This document shows, piece after piece, positions 11,161 to 23,842 of a stretch of DNA of 64,000 nucleotides (positions are counted from its first letter, which is position 1; the number at the start of each line of letters is the position of its first letter). The notes under the pieces are model-generated. The model saw only the letters and a program-made list of their open reading frames with translations. It did no database searches and was not told where the DNA came from. The DNA is taken from NCBI GenBank assembly GCA_964023205.1, contig OZ026851.1, positions 11,697,637 to 11,761,636 on the forward strand, in the 5' to 3' direction. This DNA comes from Lutraria lutraria. Lineage: Eukaryota; Mollusca; Bivalvia; Venerida; Mactridae. Both the position numbers and the translations under genes were made by a program.

Positions 11161-11970
11161 GTTTTGTCGCGTGACTTCTATGGTGTGCATTCTAATAATG
11201 TCTTTGGACCCAAAAAAAATGAATATTTTGTCGCGTGACTTCTATGGTGTGCATTCTAATAATGTCATTGAACCCAAAATAAGAAGGTTTTGTCGCGTGA
11301 CTTCTATGGTGTTCATTCTAATAATGTCATTGAACCCAAAATCAGAAGGTTTTGTCGCGTGACTTCTATGGTGTGCATTCTAATAATGTCTTTGGACCCC
11401 AAAAAAATAATATTTTGTCGCGTGACTTCTATGGTGTGCATTCTAATAATGTCATTAAACCCAAAATAAGAAGGTTTTGTCGCGTGACTTCAATGGTGTA
11501 CTTTCTGATAATTACAATTAACCCAAAATAAGAAGATTTGTGCGTGTGACTTCTATGGTGTGCATTCTAATAATGTCATTGAACCAAAAATAAGAAGGTT
11601 TTGTCGCGTGACTTCTATGGTGTGCATTCTAATAATGTCTTTGGACCCCAAAAAAAGAATATTTTGTCGCGTGACTTCTATGGTGTGTATTCTAATAATG
11701 TCATTGAACCCAAAATAAGAGGGTTTTGTCGCGTGACTTCAATGATGTACTTTCTAATAATTACAATTAACCCAAAATAAGAAGATTTGTGCGTGTGACT
11801 TCTATGGTGTGCATTCTAATAATGTCATTAAACCCAAAATAAGAATATTTTGTCGCGTGACTTCTATGGTGTGCATTCTTATAATATCATTAAACCAAAA
11901 ATCAGAAGATTTGTTCGTGTGACTTCTATGGTGTGCATTCTAATTATATCATTGAACCCGAAATCAGAAT
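11161..11970 (+). repeat. 810-bp higher-order unit, copy 1
   Basis: Matches 11971-12780 at a fixed displacement of 810 bp. The first mismatch to the left is at 11160 (G against T at 11970). A few substitutions were seen, such as GGACCCC against GGACCAC near 12209. About 13 monomers. Confidence 0.9.
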
Positions 11971-13978
11971 GTTTTGTCGCGTGACTTCTATGGTGTGCAT
12001 TCTAATAATGTCTTTGGACCCAAAAAAAATGAATATTTTGTCGCGTGACTTCTATGGTGTGCATTCTAATAATGTCATTGAACCCAAAATAAGAAGGTTT
12101 TGTCGCGTGACTTCTATGGTGTTCATTCTAATAATGTCATTGAACCCAAAATCAGAAGGTTTTGTCGCGTGACTTCTATGGTGTGCATTCTAATAATGTC
12201 TTTGGACCACAAAAAAATAATATTTTGTCGCGTGACTTCTATGGTGTGCATTCTAATAATGTCATTAAACCCAAAATAAGAAGGTTTTGTCGCGTGACTT
12301 CAATGGTGTACTTTCTGATAATTACAATTAACCCAAAATAAGAAGATTTGTGCGTGTGACTTCTATGGTGTGCATTCTAATAATGTCATTGAACCAAAAA
12401 TAAGAAGGTTTTGTCGCGTGACTTCTATGGTGTGCATTCTAATAATGTCTTTGGACCCCAAAAAAAGAATATTTTGTCGCGTGACTTCTATGGTGTGTAT
12501 TCTAATAATGTCATTGAACCCAAAATAAGAGGGTTTTGTCGCGTGACTTCAATGATGTACTTTCTAATAATTACAATTAACCCAAAATAAGAAGATTTGT
12601 GCGTGTGACTTCTATGGTGTGCATTCTAATAATGTCATTAAACCCAAAATAAGAATATTTTGTCGCGTGACTTCTATGGTGTGCATTCTTATAATATCAT
12701 TAAACCAAAAATCAGAAGATTTGTTCGTGTGACTTCTATGGTGTGCATTCTAATTATATCATTGAACCCGAAATCAGAATGTTTTGTCGCGTGACTTCTA
12801 TGGTGTGCATTCTAATAATGTCATTGAACCCAAAATCAGAAGGTTTTGTTGCGTGACTTCTATGGTGTGCATTCTAATAATGTCATTGAACCCAAAATAA
12901 GAAGGTTTCGTCGCGTGACTTCTATGGTGTGCATTCTAATAATGTCTTGGACCCTAAAAAAAGAATATTTTGTCGCGTGACTTCTATGGTGTGTATTTTA
13001 ATAATGTTTTTAAATCCAAAATAAGAAGGTTTTGTCGCGTGTCTTCAATGGTGTGTACTTTGTAATAATTACAATTAACCCAAAATAAGAAGATTTGTTC
13101 CTGTGACTTCTATGGTGTGCATTCTAATAATTACAATTAACCCAAAATAAGAAGATTTGTTGGTGTGATTTCTATGGTGTGCATTCTAATAATGTCATTG
13201 AACCCAAAATAAGAAGGTTTTGTCGCGTGACTTCTATGGTGTGCATTCTAATAATGTCTTTGAACCCCAAAAAAAGAATATTTTGTCGCGTGACTTCTAT
13301 GGTGTGCATTCTAATAATGTCGTTAAACCCACCATGAGAAGATTTTGTTGCGTGACTTCTATGGGTGTGCATTCTAATAATGTCTTTGGACCCAAAAAAA
13401 AAGAATATTTTGTCGCGTAACTTCTATGGTGTGCATTCTAATAATGTCATTGAACCCAAAATAAGAAGGTTTTGTCGCGTGACTTCTATGGTGTGTATTC
13501 TAATAATGTCATTGAACCCAAAATAAGAAGGTTTTGTCGCGTGACTTCTATGGTGTGCATTCTAATAATGTCATTAAACCCACAATAAGAAGATTTTGTC
13601 GCGTGACTTTAATGGTGTGCATTCTAATAATTACAACTAACCCAAAATAAGAAGATTTGTTCGTGTGACTTCTATGGTGTGCAGTCCAATAATTACAATT
13701 AACCCAAAATAAAAAGATTTGTTCGTGTGACTTCTATGGTGTGCATTCTAATAATGTCATTGAACCCAAAATAAGAAGGTTTTGTCGCGTGACTTCTATG
13801 GTGTGCATTCTAATAATGTCGTTAAATCCACCATGAGAAGATTTTGTTGTGTGACTTCTATAGTGTGCATTCTAATAATGTCTTTGGACCCAAAAAAAAT
13901 AATATTTTGTCGCGTGACTTCTATGGTGTGTATTCTAATAATGTCATTGAACCCAAAATCAGAAGGTTTTGTCGCGTG
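11425..13978 (+). repeat. 2554-bp higher-order unit, copy 1
   Basis: Contains the tail of one 810-bp unit, a full second one and about 1.2 kb more. Fixed displacement of 2554 to 13979-16531 (for example the marker dimer at 13057 and 15611). Boundaries were estimated from where subtype order stops matching. Confidence 0.8.
11971..12780 (+). repeat. 810-bp higher-order unit, copy 2
   Basis: Tandem partner of 11161-11970. The same 810-bp displacement reappears between roughly 13980-14524 and 14790-15334, because the pair was copied again inside the 2554-bp duplication. Confidence 0.9.
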
Positions 13979-16531
13979 ACTTCTATGGTGTGCATTCTAA
14001 TAATGTCATTAAACCCAAAATAAGAAGGTTTTGTCGCGTGACTTCAATGGTGTACTTTCTGATAATTACAATTAACCCAAAATAAGAAGATTTGTGCGTG
14101 TGACTTCTATGGTGTGCATTCTAATAATGTCATTGAACCAAAAATAAGAAGGTTTTGTCGCGTGACTTCTATGGTGTGCATTCTAATAATGTCTTTGGAC
14201 CCCAAAAAAAGAATATTTTGTCGCGTGACTTCTATGGTGTGTATTCTAATAATGTCATTGAACCCAAAATAAGAGGGTTTTGTCGCGTGACTTCAATGAT
14301 GTACTTTCTAATAATTACAATTAACCCAAAATAAGAAGATTTGTGCGTGTGACTTCTATGGTGTGCATTCTAATATTGTCATTAAACCCAAAATAAGAAT
14401 ATTTTGTCGCGTGACTTCTATGGTGTGCATTCTTATAATATCATTAAACCAAAAATCAGAAGATTTGTTCGTGTGACTTCTATGGTGTGCATTCTAATTA
14501 TATCATTGAACCCGAAATCAGAATGTTTTGTCGCGTGACTTCTATGGTGTGCATTCTAATAATGTCTTTGGACCCAAAAAAAATGAATATTTTGTCGCGT
14601 GACTTCTATGGTGTGCATTCTAATAATGTCATTGAACCCAAAATAAGAAGGTTTTGTCGCGTGACTTCTATGGTGTTCATTCTAATAATGTCATTGAACC
14701 CAAAATCAGAAGGTTTTGTCGCGTGACTTCTATGGTGTGCATTCTAATAATGTCTTTGGACCCCAAAAAAATAATATTTTGTCGCGTGACTTCTATGGTG
14801 TGCATTCTAATAATGTCATTAAACCCAAAATAAGAAGGTTTTGTCGCGTGACTTCAATGGTGTACTTTCTGATAATTACAATTAACCCAAAATAAGAAGA
14901 TTTGTGCGTGTGACTTCTATGGTGTGCATTCTAATAATGTCATTGAACCAAAAATAAGAAGGTTTTGTCGCGTGACTTCTATGGTGTGCATTCTAATAAT
15001 GTCTTTGGACCCCAAAAAAAGAATATTTTGTCGCGTGACTTCTATGGTGTGTATTCTAATAATGTCATTGAACCCAAAATAAGAGGGTTTTGTCGCGTGA
15101 CTTCAATGATGTACTTTCTAATAATTACAATTAACCCAAAATAAGAAGATTTGTGCGTGTGACTTCTATGGTGTGCATTCTAATAATGTCATTAAACCCA
15201 AAATAAGAATATTTTGTCGCGTGACTTCTATGGTGTGCATTCTTATAATATCATTAAACCAAAAATCAGAAGATTTGTTCGTGTGACTTCTATGGTGTGC
15301 ATTCTAATTATATCATTGAACCCGAAATCAGAATGTTTTGTCGCGTGACTTCTATGGTGTGCATTCTAATAATGTCATTGAACCCAAAATCAGAAGGTTT
15401 TGTTGCGTGACTTCTATGGTGTGCATTCTAATAATGTCATTGAACCCAAAATAAGAAGGTTTCGTCGCGTGACTTCTATGGTGTGCATTCTAATAATGTC
15501 TTGGACCCTAAAAAAAGAATATTTTGTCGCGTGACTTCTATGGTGTGTATTTTAATAATGTTTTTAAATCCAAAATAAGAAGGTTTTGTCGCGTGTCTTC
15601 AATGGTGTGTACTTTGTAATAATTACAATTAACCCAAAATAAGAAGATTTGTTCCTGTGACTTCTATGGTGTGCATTCTAATAATTACAATTAACCCAAA
15701 ATAAGAAGATTTGTTGGTGTGATTTCTATGGTGTGCATTCTAATAATGTCATTGAACCCAAAATAAGAAGGTTTTGTCGCGTGACTTCTATGGTGTGCAT
15801 TCTAATAATGTTTTGAACCCCAAAAAAAGAATATTTTGTCGCGTGACTTCTATGGTGTGCATTCTAATAATGTCGTTAAACCCACCATGAGAAGATTTTG
15901 TTGCGTGACTTCTATGGGTGTGCATTCTAATAATGTCTTTGGACCCAAAAAAAAAGAATATTTTGTCGCGTAACTTCTATGGTGTGCATTCTAATAATGT
16001 CATTGAACCCAAAATAAGAAGGTTTTGTCGCGTGACTTCTATGGTGTGTATTCTAATAATGTCATTGAACCCAAAATAAGAAGGTTTTGTCGCGTGACTT
16101 CTATGGTGTGCATTCTAATAATGTCATTAAACCCACAATAAGAAGATTTTGTCGCGTGACTTTAATGGTGTGCATTCTAATAATTACAACTAACCCAAAA
16201 TAAGAAGATTTGTTCGTGTGACTTCTATGGTGTGCAGTCCAATAATTACAATTAACCCAAAATAAAAAGATTTGTTCGTGTGACTTCTATGGTGTGCATT
16301 CTAATAATGTCATTGAACCCAAAATAAGAAGGTTTTGTCGCGTGACTTCTATGGTGTGCATTCTAATAATGTCGTTAAATCCACCATGAGAAGATTTTGT
16401 TGTGTGACTTCTATAGTGTGCATTCTAATAATGTCTTTGGACCCAAAAAAAATAATATTTTGTCGCGTGACTTCTATGGTGTGTATTCTAATAATGTCAT
16501 TGAACCCAAAATCAGAAGGTTTTGTCGCGTG
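13979..16531 (+). repeat. 2554-bp higher-order unit, copy 2 (1-bp deletion)
   Basis: Copy of 11425-13978. A base is missing near 15811 (GTTTTGAACC in place of GTCTTTGAACC), which drops the displacement to 2553 downstream. Confidence 0.8.
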
Positions 16532-18209
16532 ACTTCTATGGTGTGCATTCTAATAATGTCATTAAACCCAAAATAAGAAGGTTTTGTCGCGTGACTTCAA
16601 TGGTGTACTTTCTGATAATTACAATTAACCCAAAATAAGAAGATTTGTGCGTGTGACTTCCATGGTGTGCATTCTAATAATGTCATTGAACCAAAAATAA
16701 GAAGGTTTTGTCGCGTGACTTCTATGGTGTGTATTCTAATAATGTCATTGAACCCAAAATCAGAATGTTTTGTCGAGTGACTTCTATGGTGTGCATTCTA
16801 ATAATGTCATTGAACCCAAAATCAGAAGGTTTTGTTGCTTGACTTCTATGGTGTGCATTCTAATAATGTCATTGAACCCAAAATAAGAAGGTTTCGTCGC
16901 GTGACTTCTATGGTGTGCATTCTAATAATGTATTGGACCCTAAAAAAAGAATATTTTGTCGCGTGACTTCTATGGTGTGTATTTTAATAATATTTTTAAA
17001 TCCAAAATAAGAAGGTTTTGTCGCGTGTCTTCAATGGTGTGTACTTTGTAATAATTACAATTAACCCAAAATAAGAAGATTTGTTCCTGTGACTTCTATG
17101 GTGTGCATTCTAATAATTACAATTAACCCAAAATAAGAAGATTTGTTTGTGTGATTTCTATGGTGTGCATTCTAATAATGTCATTGAACCCAAAATAAGA
17201 AGGTTTTGTCGCGTGACTTCTATGGTGTGCATTCTAATAATGTCTTTGAACACCAAAAAAAGAATATTTTGTCGCGTGACTTCTATGGTGTGCATTCTAA
17301 TAATGTCGTTAAACCCACCATGAGAAGATTTTGTTGCGTGACTGCTATGGGTGTGCATTCTAATAATGTCTTTGGACCCCAAAAAAAAGAATATTTTGTC
17401 GCGTAACTTCTATGGTGTGCATTCTAATAATGTCATTGAACCCAAAATAAGAAGGTTTTGTCGCGTGACTTCTCTGGTGTGTATTCTAATAATGTCATTG
17501 AACCCAAAATAAGAAGGTTTTGTCGCGTGACTTCTATGGTGTGCATTCTAATAATGTCATTAAACCCAAAATAACAATATTTTGTCGCGTGACTTCTATG
17601 GTGTGCATTCTAATAATGTCATTGAACCCAAAATAAGAAGGTTTTGTCGCGTGACTTCTATGGTGTGCATTCTAATAATGTCATTGAACCCAAATGAAGA
17701 AGGTTTTGTCGCGTGACTTCTATGGTGTGTATTCTAATAATGTCATTGCACCCAAAATAAGAAGGTTTTGTCGCGTGACTTCTATGGTGTGCATTTTAAT
17801 AATGTCATTGAACCCAAAATCAGAAGGTTTTGTCGCGTGACTTCTATGGTGTGCATTCTAATAATGTCATTGAACCCAAAATAAGAAAGTTTTTTCGCGT
17901 GACTTCTATGGTGTGCATTCTAATAATGTCTTTGGATCCCAAAAGAAGAATATTTTGTTGCGTGACTTCTATTGTGTCTATTCTAATAATTACAATTAAC
18001 CCAAAATAAGAAGATTTGTTCGTGTGACTTCTATGGTGTGCAGTCCAATAATTACAATTAACCCAAAATAAAAAGATTTGTTCGTGTGACTTCTATGGTG
18101 TGCATTCTAATAATGTCATTGAACCCAAAATAAGAAGGTTTTGTCGCGTGACTTCTATGGTGTGCATTCTAATAATGTCGTTAAACCCACCATGAGAAGA
18201 TTTTGTTGT
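14535..18209 (+). repeat. 3676-bp higher-order unit, copy 1
   Basis: Matches 18210-21885. Displacement is 3675 before the deletion near 15811 and 3676 after it. The left edge is set by mismatches at 14532 and 14534. It overlaps the second 2554-bp copy, so the 3676-bp event came later. About 59 monomers. Confidence 0.85.
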
Positions 18210-21200
18210 GTGACTTCTATGGTGTGCATTCTAATAATGTCTTTGGACCCAAAAAAAATGAATATTTTGTCGCGTGACTTCTATGGTGTGCATTCTAATA
18301 ATGTCATTGAACCCAAAATAAGAAGGTTTTGTCGCGTGACTTCTATGGTGTTCATTCTAATAATGTCATTGAACCCAAAATCAGAAGGTTTTGTCGCGTG
18401 ACTTCTATGGTGTGCATTCTAATAATGTCTTTGGACCCCAAAAAAATAATATTTTGTCGCGTGACTTCTATGGTGTGCATTCTAATAATGTCATTAAACC
18501 CAAAATAAGAAGGTTTTGTCGCGTGACTTCAATGGTGTACTTTCTGATAATTACAATTAACCCAAAATAAGAAGATTTGTGCGTGTGACTTCTATGGTGT
18601 GCATTCTAATAATGTCATTGTACCAAAAATAAGAAGGTTTTGTCGCGTGACTTCTATGGTGTGCATTCTAATAATGTCTTTGGACCCCAAAAAAAGAATA
18701 TTTTGTCGCGTGACTTCTATGGTGTGTATTCTAATAATGTCATTGAACCCAAAATAAGAAGGTTTTGTCGCGTGACTTCAATGATGTACTTTCTAATAAT
18801 TACAATTAACCCAAAATAAGAAGATTTGTGCGTGTGACTTCTATGGTGTGCATTCTAATAATGTCATTAAACCCAAAATAAGAATATTTTGTCGCGTGAC
18901 TTCTATGGTGTGCATTCTTATAATATCATTAAACCCAAAATCAAAAGATTTGTTCGTGTGACTTCTATGGTGTGCATTCTAATTATATCATTGAACCCAA
19001 AATCAGAATGTTTTGTCGCGTGACTTCTATGGTGTGCATTCTAATAATGTCATTGAACCCAAAATCAGAAGGTTTTGTTGCGTGACTTCTATGGTGTGCA
19101 TTCTAATAATGTCATTGAACCCAAAATAAGAAGGTTTCGTCGCGTGACTTCTATGGTGTGCATTCTAATAATGTCTTGGACCCTAAAAAAAGAATATTTT
19201 GTCGCGTGACTTCTATGGTGTGTATTTTAATAATGTTTTTAAATCCAAAATAAGAAGGTTTTGTCGCGTGTCTTCAATGGTGTGTACTTTGTAATAATTA
19301 CAATTAACCCAAAATAAGAAGATTTGTTCCTGTGACTTCTATGGTGTGCATTCTAATAATTACAATTAACCCAAAATAAGAAGATTTGTTTGTGTGATTT
19401 CTATGGTGTGCATTCTAATAATGTCATTGAACCCAAAATAAGAAGGTTTTGTCGCGTGACTTCTATGGTGTGCATTCTAATAATGTCTTTGAACCCCAAA
19501 AAAAGAATATTTTGTCGCGTGACTTCTATGGTGTGCATTCTAATAATGTCGTTAAACCCACCATGAGAAGATTTTGTTGCGTGACTTCTATGGGTGTGCA
19601 TTCTAATAATGTCTTTGGACCCAAAAAAAAAGAATATTTTGTCGCGTAACTTCTATGGTGTGCATTCTAATAATGTCATTGAACCCAAAATAAGAAGGTT
19701 TTGTCGCGTGACTTCTATGGTGTGTATTCTAATAATGTCATTGAACCCAAAATAAGAAGGTTTTGTCGCGTGACTTCTATGGTGTGCATTCTAATAATGT
19801 CATTAAACCCACAATAAGAAGATTTTGTCGCGTGACTTTAATGGTGTGCATTCTAATAATTACAACTAACCCAAAATAAGAAGATTTGTTCGTGTGACTT
19901 CTATGGTGTGCAGTCCAATAATTACAATTAACCCAAAATAAAAAGATTTGTTCGTGTGACTTCTATGGTGTGCATTCTAATAATGTCATTGAACCCAAAA
20001 TAAGAAGGTTTTGTCGCGTGACTTCTATGGTGTGCATTCTAATAATGTCGTTAAATCCACCATGAGAAGATTTTGTTGTGTGACTTCTATAGTGTGCATT
20101 CTAATAATGTCTTTGGACCCAAAAAAAATAATATTTTGTCGCGTGACTTCTATGGTGTGTATTCTAATAATGTCATTGAACCCAAAATCAGAAGGTTTTG
20201 TCCCGTGACTTCTATGGTGTGCATTCTAATAATGTCATTAAACCCAAAATAAGAAGGTTTTGTCGCGTGACTTCAATGGTGTACTTTCTGATAATTACAA
20301 TTAACCCAAAATAAGAAGATTTGTGCGTGTGACTTCCATGGTGTGCATTCTAATAATGTCATTGAACCAAAAATAAGAAGGTTTTGTCGCGTGACTTCTA
20401 TGGTGTGTATTCTAATAATGTCATTGAACCCAAAATCAGAATGTTTTGTCGAGTGACTTCTATGGTGTGCATTCTAATAATGTCATTGAACCAAAAATCA
20501 GAAGGTTTTGTTGCGTGACTTCTATGGTGTGCATTCTAATAATGTCATTGAACCCAAAATAAGAAGGTTTCGTCGCGTGACTTCTATGGTGTGCATTCTA
20601 ATAATGTCTTGGACCCTAAAAAAAGAATATTTTGTCGCGTGACTTCTATGGTGTGTATTTTAATAATATTTTTAAATCCAAAATAAGAAGGTTTTGTCGC
20701 GTGTCTTCAATGGTGTGTACTTTGTAATAATTACAATTAACCCAAAATAAGAAGATTTGTTCCTGTGATTTCTATGGTGTGCATTCTAATAATTACAATT
20801 AACCCAAAATAAGAAGATTTGTTTGTGTGATTTCTATGGTGTGCATTCTAATAATGTCATTGAACCCAAAATAAGAAGGTTTTGTCGCGTGACTTCTATG
20901 GTGTGCATTCTAATAATGTCTTTGAACACCAAAAAAAGAATATTTTGTCGCGTGACTTCTATGGTGTGCATTCTAATAATGTCGTTAAACCCACCATGAG
21001 AAGATTTTGTTGCGTGACTTCTATGGGTGTGCATTCTAATAATGTCTTTGGACCCCAAAAAAAAGAATATTTTGTCGCGTAACTTCTATGGTGTGCATTC
21101 TAATAATGTCATTGAACCCAAAATAAGAAGGTTTTGTCGCGTGACTTCTCTGGTGTGTATTCTAATAATGTCATTGAACCCAAAATAAGAAGGTTTTGTC

Positions 21201-21885
21201 GCGTGACTTCTATGGTGTGCATTCTAATAATGTCATTAAACCCAAAATAACAATATTTTGTCGCGTGACTTCTATGGTGTGCATTCTAATAATGTCATTA
21301 AACCCAAAATAAGAAGGTTTTGTCGCGTGACTTCTATGGTGTGCATTCTAATAATGTCATTGAACCCAAATGAAGAAGGTTTTGTCGCGTGACTTCTATG
21401 GTGTGTATTCTAATAATGTCATTGCACCCAAAATAAGAAGGTTTTGTCGCGTGACTTCTATGGTGTGCATTTTAATAATGTCATTGAACCCAAAATCAGA
21501 AGGTTTTGTCGCGTGACTTCTATGGTGTGCATTCTAATAATGTCATTGAACCCAAAATAAGAAAGTTTTTTCGCGTGACTTCTATGGTGTGCATTCTAAT
21601 AATGTCTTTGGATCCCAAAAGAAGAATATTTTGTTGCGTGACTTCTATTGTGTCTATTCTAATAATTACAATTAACCCAAAATAAGAAGATTTGTTCGTG
21701 TGACTTCTATGGTGTGCAGTCCAATAATTACAATTAACCCAAAATAAAAAGATTTGTTCGTGTGACTTCTATGGTGTGCATTCTAATAATGTCATTGAAC
21801 CCAAAATAAGAAGGTTTTGTCGCGTGACTTCTATGGTGTGCATTCTAATAATGTCGTTAAACCCACCATGAGAAGATTTTGTTGT
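18210..21885 (+). repeat. 3676-bp higher-order unit, copy 2
   Basis: Middle copy. The marker dimer occurs at 19286 and 20719, matching 15611 and 17043 in copy 1 and 22962 in copy 3. Confidence 0.85.
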
Positions 21886-23842
21886 GTGACTTCTATGGTG
21901 TGCATTCTAATAATGTCTTTGGACCCAAAAAAAATGAATATTTTGTCGCGTGACTTCTATGGTGTGCATTCTGATAATGTCATTGAACCCAAAATAAGAA
22001 GGTTTTGTCGCGTGACTTCTATGGTGTTCATTCTAATAATGTCATTGAACCCAAAATCAGAAGGTTTTGTCGCGTGACTTCTATGGTGTGCATTCTAATA
22101 ATGTCTTTGGACCCCAAAAAAATAATATTTTGTCGCGTGACTTCTATGGTGTGCATTCTAATAATGTCATTAAACCCAAAATAAGAAGGTTTTGTCGCGT
22201 GACTTCAATGGTGTACTTTCTGATAATTACAATTAACCCAAAATAAGAAGATTTGTGCGTGTGATTTCTATGGTGTGCATTCTAATAATGTCATTGAACC
22301 AAAAATAAGAAGGTTTTGTCGCGTGACTTCTATGGTGTGCATTCTAATAATGTCTTTGGACCCCAAAAAAAGAATATTTTGTCGCGTGACTTCTATGGTG
22401 TGTATTCTAATAATGTCATTGAACCCAAAATAAGAAGGTTTTGTCGCGTGACATCAATGATGTACTTTCTAATAATTACAATTAACCCAAAATAAGAAGA
22501 TTTGTGCGTGTGACTTCTATGGTGTGCATTCTAATAATGTCATTAAACCCAAAATAAGAATATTTTGTCGCGTGACTTCTATGGAGTGCATTCTTATAAT
22601 ATCATTAAACCCAAAATCAGAAGATTTGTTCGTGTGACTTCTATGGTGTGCATTCTAATTATATCATTGAACCCACAATCAGAATGTTTTGTCGCGTGAC
22701 TTCTATGGTGTGCATTCTAATAATGTCATTGAACCCAAAATCAGAAGGTTTTGTTGCGTGACTTCTATGGTGTGCATTCTAATAATGTCATTGAACCCAA
22801 AATAAGAAGGTTTCGTCGCGTGACTTCTATGGTGTGCATTCTAATAATGTCTTGGACCCTAAAAAAAGAATATTTTGTCGCGTGACTTCTATGGTGTGTA
22901 TTTTAATAATGTTTTTAAATCCAAAATAAGAAGGTTTTGTCGCGTGTCTTCAATGGTGTGTACTTTGTAATAATTACAATTAACCCAAAATAAGAAGATT
23001 TGTTCCTGTGACTTCTATGGTGTGCATTCTAATAATTACAATTAACCCAAAATAAGAAGATTTGTTTGTGTGATTTCTATGGTGTGCATTCTAATAATGT
23101 CATTGAACCCAAAATAAGAAGGTTTTGTCGCGTGACTTCTATGGTGTGCATTCTAATAATGCCTTTGAACCCCAAAAAAAGAATATTTTGTCGCGTGACT
23201 TCTATGGTGTGCATTCTAATAATGTCGTTAAACCCACCATGAGAAGATTTTGTTGCGTGACTTCTATGGGTGTGCATTCTAATAATGTCTTTGGACCCAA
23301 AAAAAAAGAATATTTTGTCGCGTAACTTCTATGGTGTGCATTCTAATAATGTCATTGAACCCAAAATAAGAAGGTTTTGTCGCGTGACTTCTATGGTGTG
23401 TATTCTAATAATGTCATTGAACCCAAAATAAGAAGGTTTTGTCGCGTGACTTCTATGGTGTGCATTCTAATAATGTCATTAAACCCACAATAAGAAGATT
23501 TTGTCGCGTGACTTTAATGGTGTGCATTCTAATAATTACAACTAACCCAAAATAAGAAGATTTGTTCGTGTGACTTCTATGGTGTGCAGTCCAATAATTA
23601 CAATTAACCCAAAATAAAAAGATTTGTTCGTGTGACTTCTATGGTGTGCATTCTAATAATGTCATTGAACCCAAAATAAGAAGGTTTTGTCGCGTGACTT
23701 CTATGGTGTGCATTCTAATAATGTCGTTAAATCCACCATGAGAAGATTTTGTTGTGTGACTTCTATAGTGTGCATTCTAATAATGTCTTTGGACCCCAAA
23801 AAAATAATATTTTGTCGCGTGACTTCTATGGTGTGTATTCTA
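21886..23842 (+). repeat. 3676-bp higher-order unit, copy 3 (truncated)
   Basis: Follows copy 2 in register for about 1957 bp. At 23842 the sequence switches mid-monomer to TCTAATTATATCATTGAACC, which belongs about 1185 bp earlier in the unit. Confidence 0.85.
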
